Of a stretch of DNA of 6,695 nt, positions 5,448 through 6,695 are shown one piece after another. The first letter of the stretch is position 1. The number at the start of each line of letters is the position of its first letter. The notes beneath the pieces are model-generated. The model saw only the letters and a program-made list of their open reading frames with translations, did not search any database and was not told the origin of the DNA. Position numbers and translations under genes: made by a program. The DNA comes from Salinibacterium sp. (GTDB taxonomy: Bacteria; Actinomycetota; Actinomycetes; Actinomycetales; Microbacteriaceae): contig SCSV01000061.1 in NCBI GenBank assembly GCA_004297555.1, forward strand, positions 1 to 6,695. The letters are read 5' to 3'.

Positions 5448-6695
5448 GCGGCGGCCGATCGCGACAGCGCCTTCTGCAGATCCTCGAGAAAGCCGATCGT
5501 GAAGACGCTGAGTCCGGCCACTTTGCGCAAGCCCGGCTGCCGGTCGGGGTCGCAGACAACAGCGACGACCTCAACCCCGGCCGGGAACTTGGTGGATGCG
5601 GCGCGCAGCTCTTGCGCCGTCACCCCCGACCCGCAGATCAGAAAGGCCACCGAAACGCCGACCGCTTGTTCGCCGGTGACGCGCGCCACATCCGCGATCG
5701 CGAGGGCACTCTCCGAGTGCTCGACCACAGCCAGATCGTCGAGCAGCCGCGACCGGGTCAGCGTCGAGAGCAGTCGCACCGCGAACACTTTGCGCTTGGC
5801 GAATTCGGGTGTCTTCTCGCTTGCCACGACTGTCACGGTGCGGGCATCCCGAATCGCCCGGGCACCGAGGGAACCGGCGACGCTCACGGCCATCTCGAAC
5901 TCTTCTTCGGTGGCGTAGTCGGAGGTTGCCAGACTCAGCGCAATCACGAGATGGCTGCCGCGGGTCTCCTCGAACTGGCGCACCATGTGGCGCCCGGTGC
6001 GCGCGGTCGACTTCCAGTGGATGTAGCGCCGCTCGTCCCCGGGCATGTATTCGCGCAGCGCATGGAACGAGATGTCGTTTGTCGAGAGGTCGCGCGTCGG
6101 GTTACCCTCGAGGTCGCGAATGAAACCGGTGCTCATGCTCGGGATGCCGATGGTGCGCGGATGCACGAAAAGCTCGGTCGTGTCCGTCCACACCAGTTCT
6201 CGGCGCACCACGCCGACCGGGTCGGCGCGCACCGTGCGCACTGGCCCGACCGGGATGACGCCGCGCCGAACCGTGGGAATCACAAACTCATGTACGAACC
6301 GGGCCTCCCGGCGCAGCCCCGGCATCGCGACCTCGGCGAGGCCGGCGCCCACTGGGATTTCCACGGTCGCGCCGAGGGCATGCCGCTTGCCCGGGTTGGT
6401 CACGATGATTTCGCCTACCGCTCGCTCGCCCACGACCACCCGGTCTCGTGGCACAGCCAAGACGATGGCGATCGGATTCCTGCCGACCAGGTAAACGACG
6501 GCGATCACGATGAGCGCAAGGCAGGCATAACCCGCGACAACCAGCTCCAACCAGGCCATGCCGTAACCGAAGCCCAGCGCGAGGGGCACGACGGAGAAGA
6601 TCACCCAGCCGAGCGGTGTCACGACCGTCGAGATGCGATCGAAGCCGCGGTCGGCGGCGACGCGCGCGGTGGCGACGAAGCGGACCGTGGCGATC
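5444..6695 (-). CDS. DUF58-family membrane protein, 5' end beyond window
   Basis: DUF58 proteins are membrane-anchored and usually encoded beside MoxR ATPases and TgpA-type proteins; their molecular role is poorly defined. Numbering from an in-frame GTG at 6622 (392 residues): two membrane helices (about 5-22 and 25-46), a beta-rich region (58-165, with VVVGERAVGEIIVTN), then the diagnostic block FHALREYMPGDERRYIHWKS at 186-205 continuing to TARTG and RQFEETR, and an alpha/beta vWA-like C-terminal part. The DxSxS metal motif of true vWA domains is missing: the first strand reads LVIALSLATS at 225-234. The frame stays open from 6622 to the window edge with 24 of 25 codons (GTG 6622 included) ending in G or C. 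No Shine-Dalgarno precedes GTG 6622, so the real start is probably outside the window. The gene overlaps the TgpA-type gene by four bases and heads the visible part of the operon. Confidence 0.92.
   Translation of the reverse strand, partial: IATVRFVATARVAADRGFDRISTVVTPLGWVIFSVVPLALGFGYGMAWLELVVAGYACLALIVIAVVYLVGRNPIAIVLAVPRDRVVVGERAVGEIIVTNPGKRHALGATVEIPVGAGLAEVAMPGLRREARFVHEFVIPTVRRGVIPVGPVRTVRADPVGVVRRELVWTDTTELFVHPRTIGIPSMSTGFIRDLEGNPTRDLSTNDISFHALREYMPGDERRYIHWKSTARTGRHMVRQFEETRGSHLVIALSLATSDYATEEEFEMAVSVAGSLGARAIRDARTVTVVASEKTPEFAKRKVFAVRLLSTLTRSRLLDDLAVVEHSESALAIADVARVTGEQAVGVSVAFLICGSGVTAQELRAASTKFPAGVEVVAVVCDPDRQPGLRKVAGLSVFTIGFLEDLQKALSRSAAA

Overview
The window is GC-rich with G or C at nearly every third codon position. 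It carries four tightly packed genes, all on the minus strand, so transcription runs from the right edge to the left edge. Gene content, base composition and protein style point to a high-GC actinobacterium. My best guess is the Microbacteriaceae, from remembered family resemblance rather than a search.

In transcription order: (1) a DUF58 membrane protein (5444-6695) whose 5' end lies beyond the right edge; (2) an 806-residue TgpA-type protein with seven N-terminal membrane helices, an outward-facing transglutaminase-fold domain, an eighth helix and a cytoplasmic tail (3027-5447), coupled to gene 1 by an ATGA overlap; (3) a cytoplasmic protein with two CxxC/CxxC zinc ribbons, a long acidic Ala/Pro/Glu linker and a C-terminal FHA domain (1956-3014), 12 bp downstream with its ribosome binding site on the stop codon of gene 2; (4) after an 89-bp gap, an FtsK/SpoIIIE-family ATPase of the EccC/EssC type with two membrane helices, a degenerate first module and one complete Walker A/B ATPase domain (1-1866), cut by the left edge. 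Gene 4 is open from 1866 to base 1 without a stop. The long plus-strand open frames opposite it are shadows.

The set resembles an actinobacterial type VII-like (ESX-like) export locus. The ATPase would be the motor. The separate FHA protein would supply the phosphothreonine-reading module that Firmicute EssC carries at its own N-terminus. The DUF58/TgpA pair is the module usually found beside a MoxR AAA+ ATPase. The transglutaminase-fold domain has Ala and Ser where the catalytic Cys and His belong, and the DUF58 protein lacks a DxSxS metal site. These two proteins therefore look like structural or binding components rather than enzymes. No substrate gene, kinase, phosphatase or MoxR gene is inside the window. 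No RNA genes, mobile elements or CRISPR were seen.
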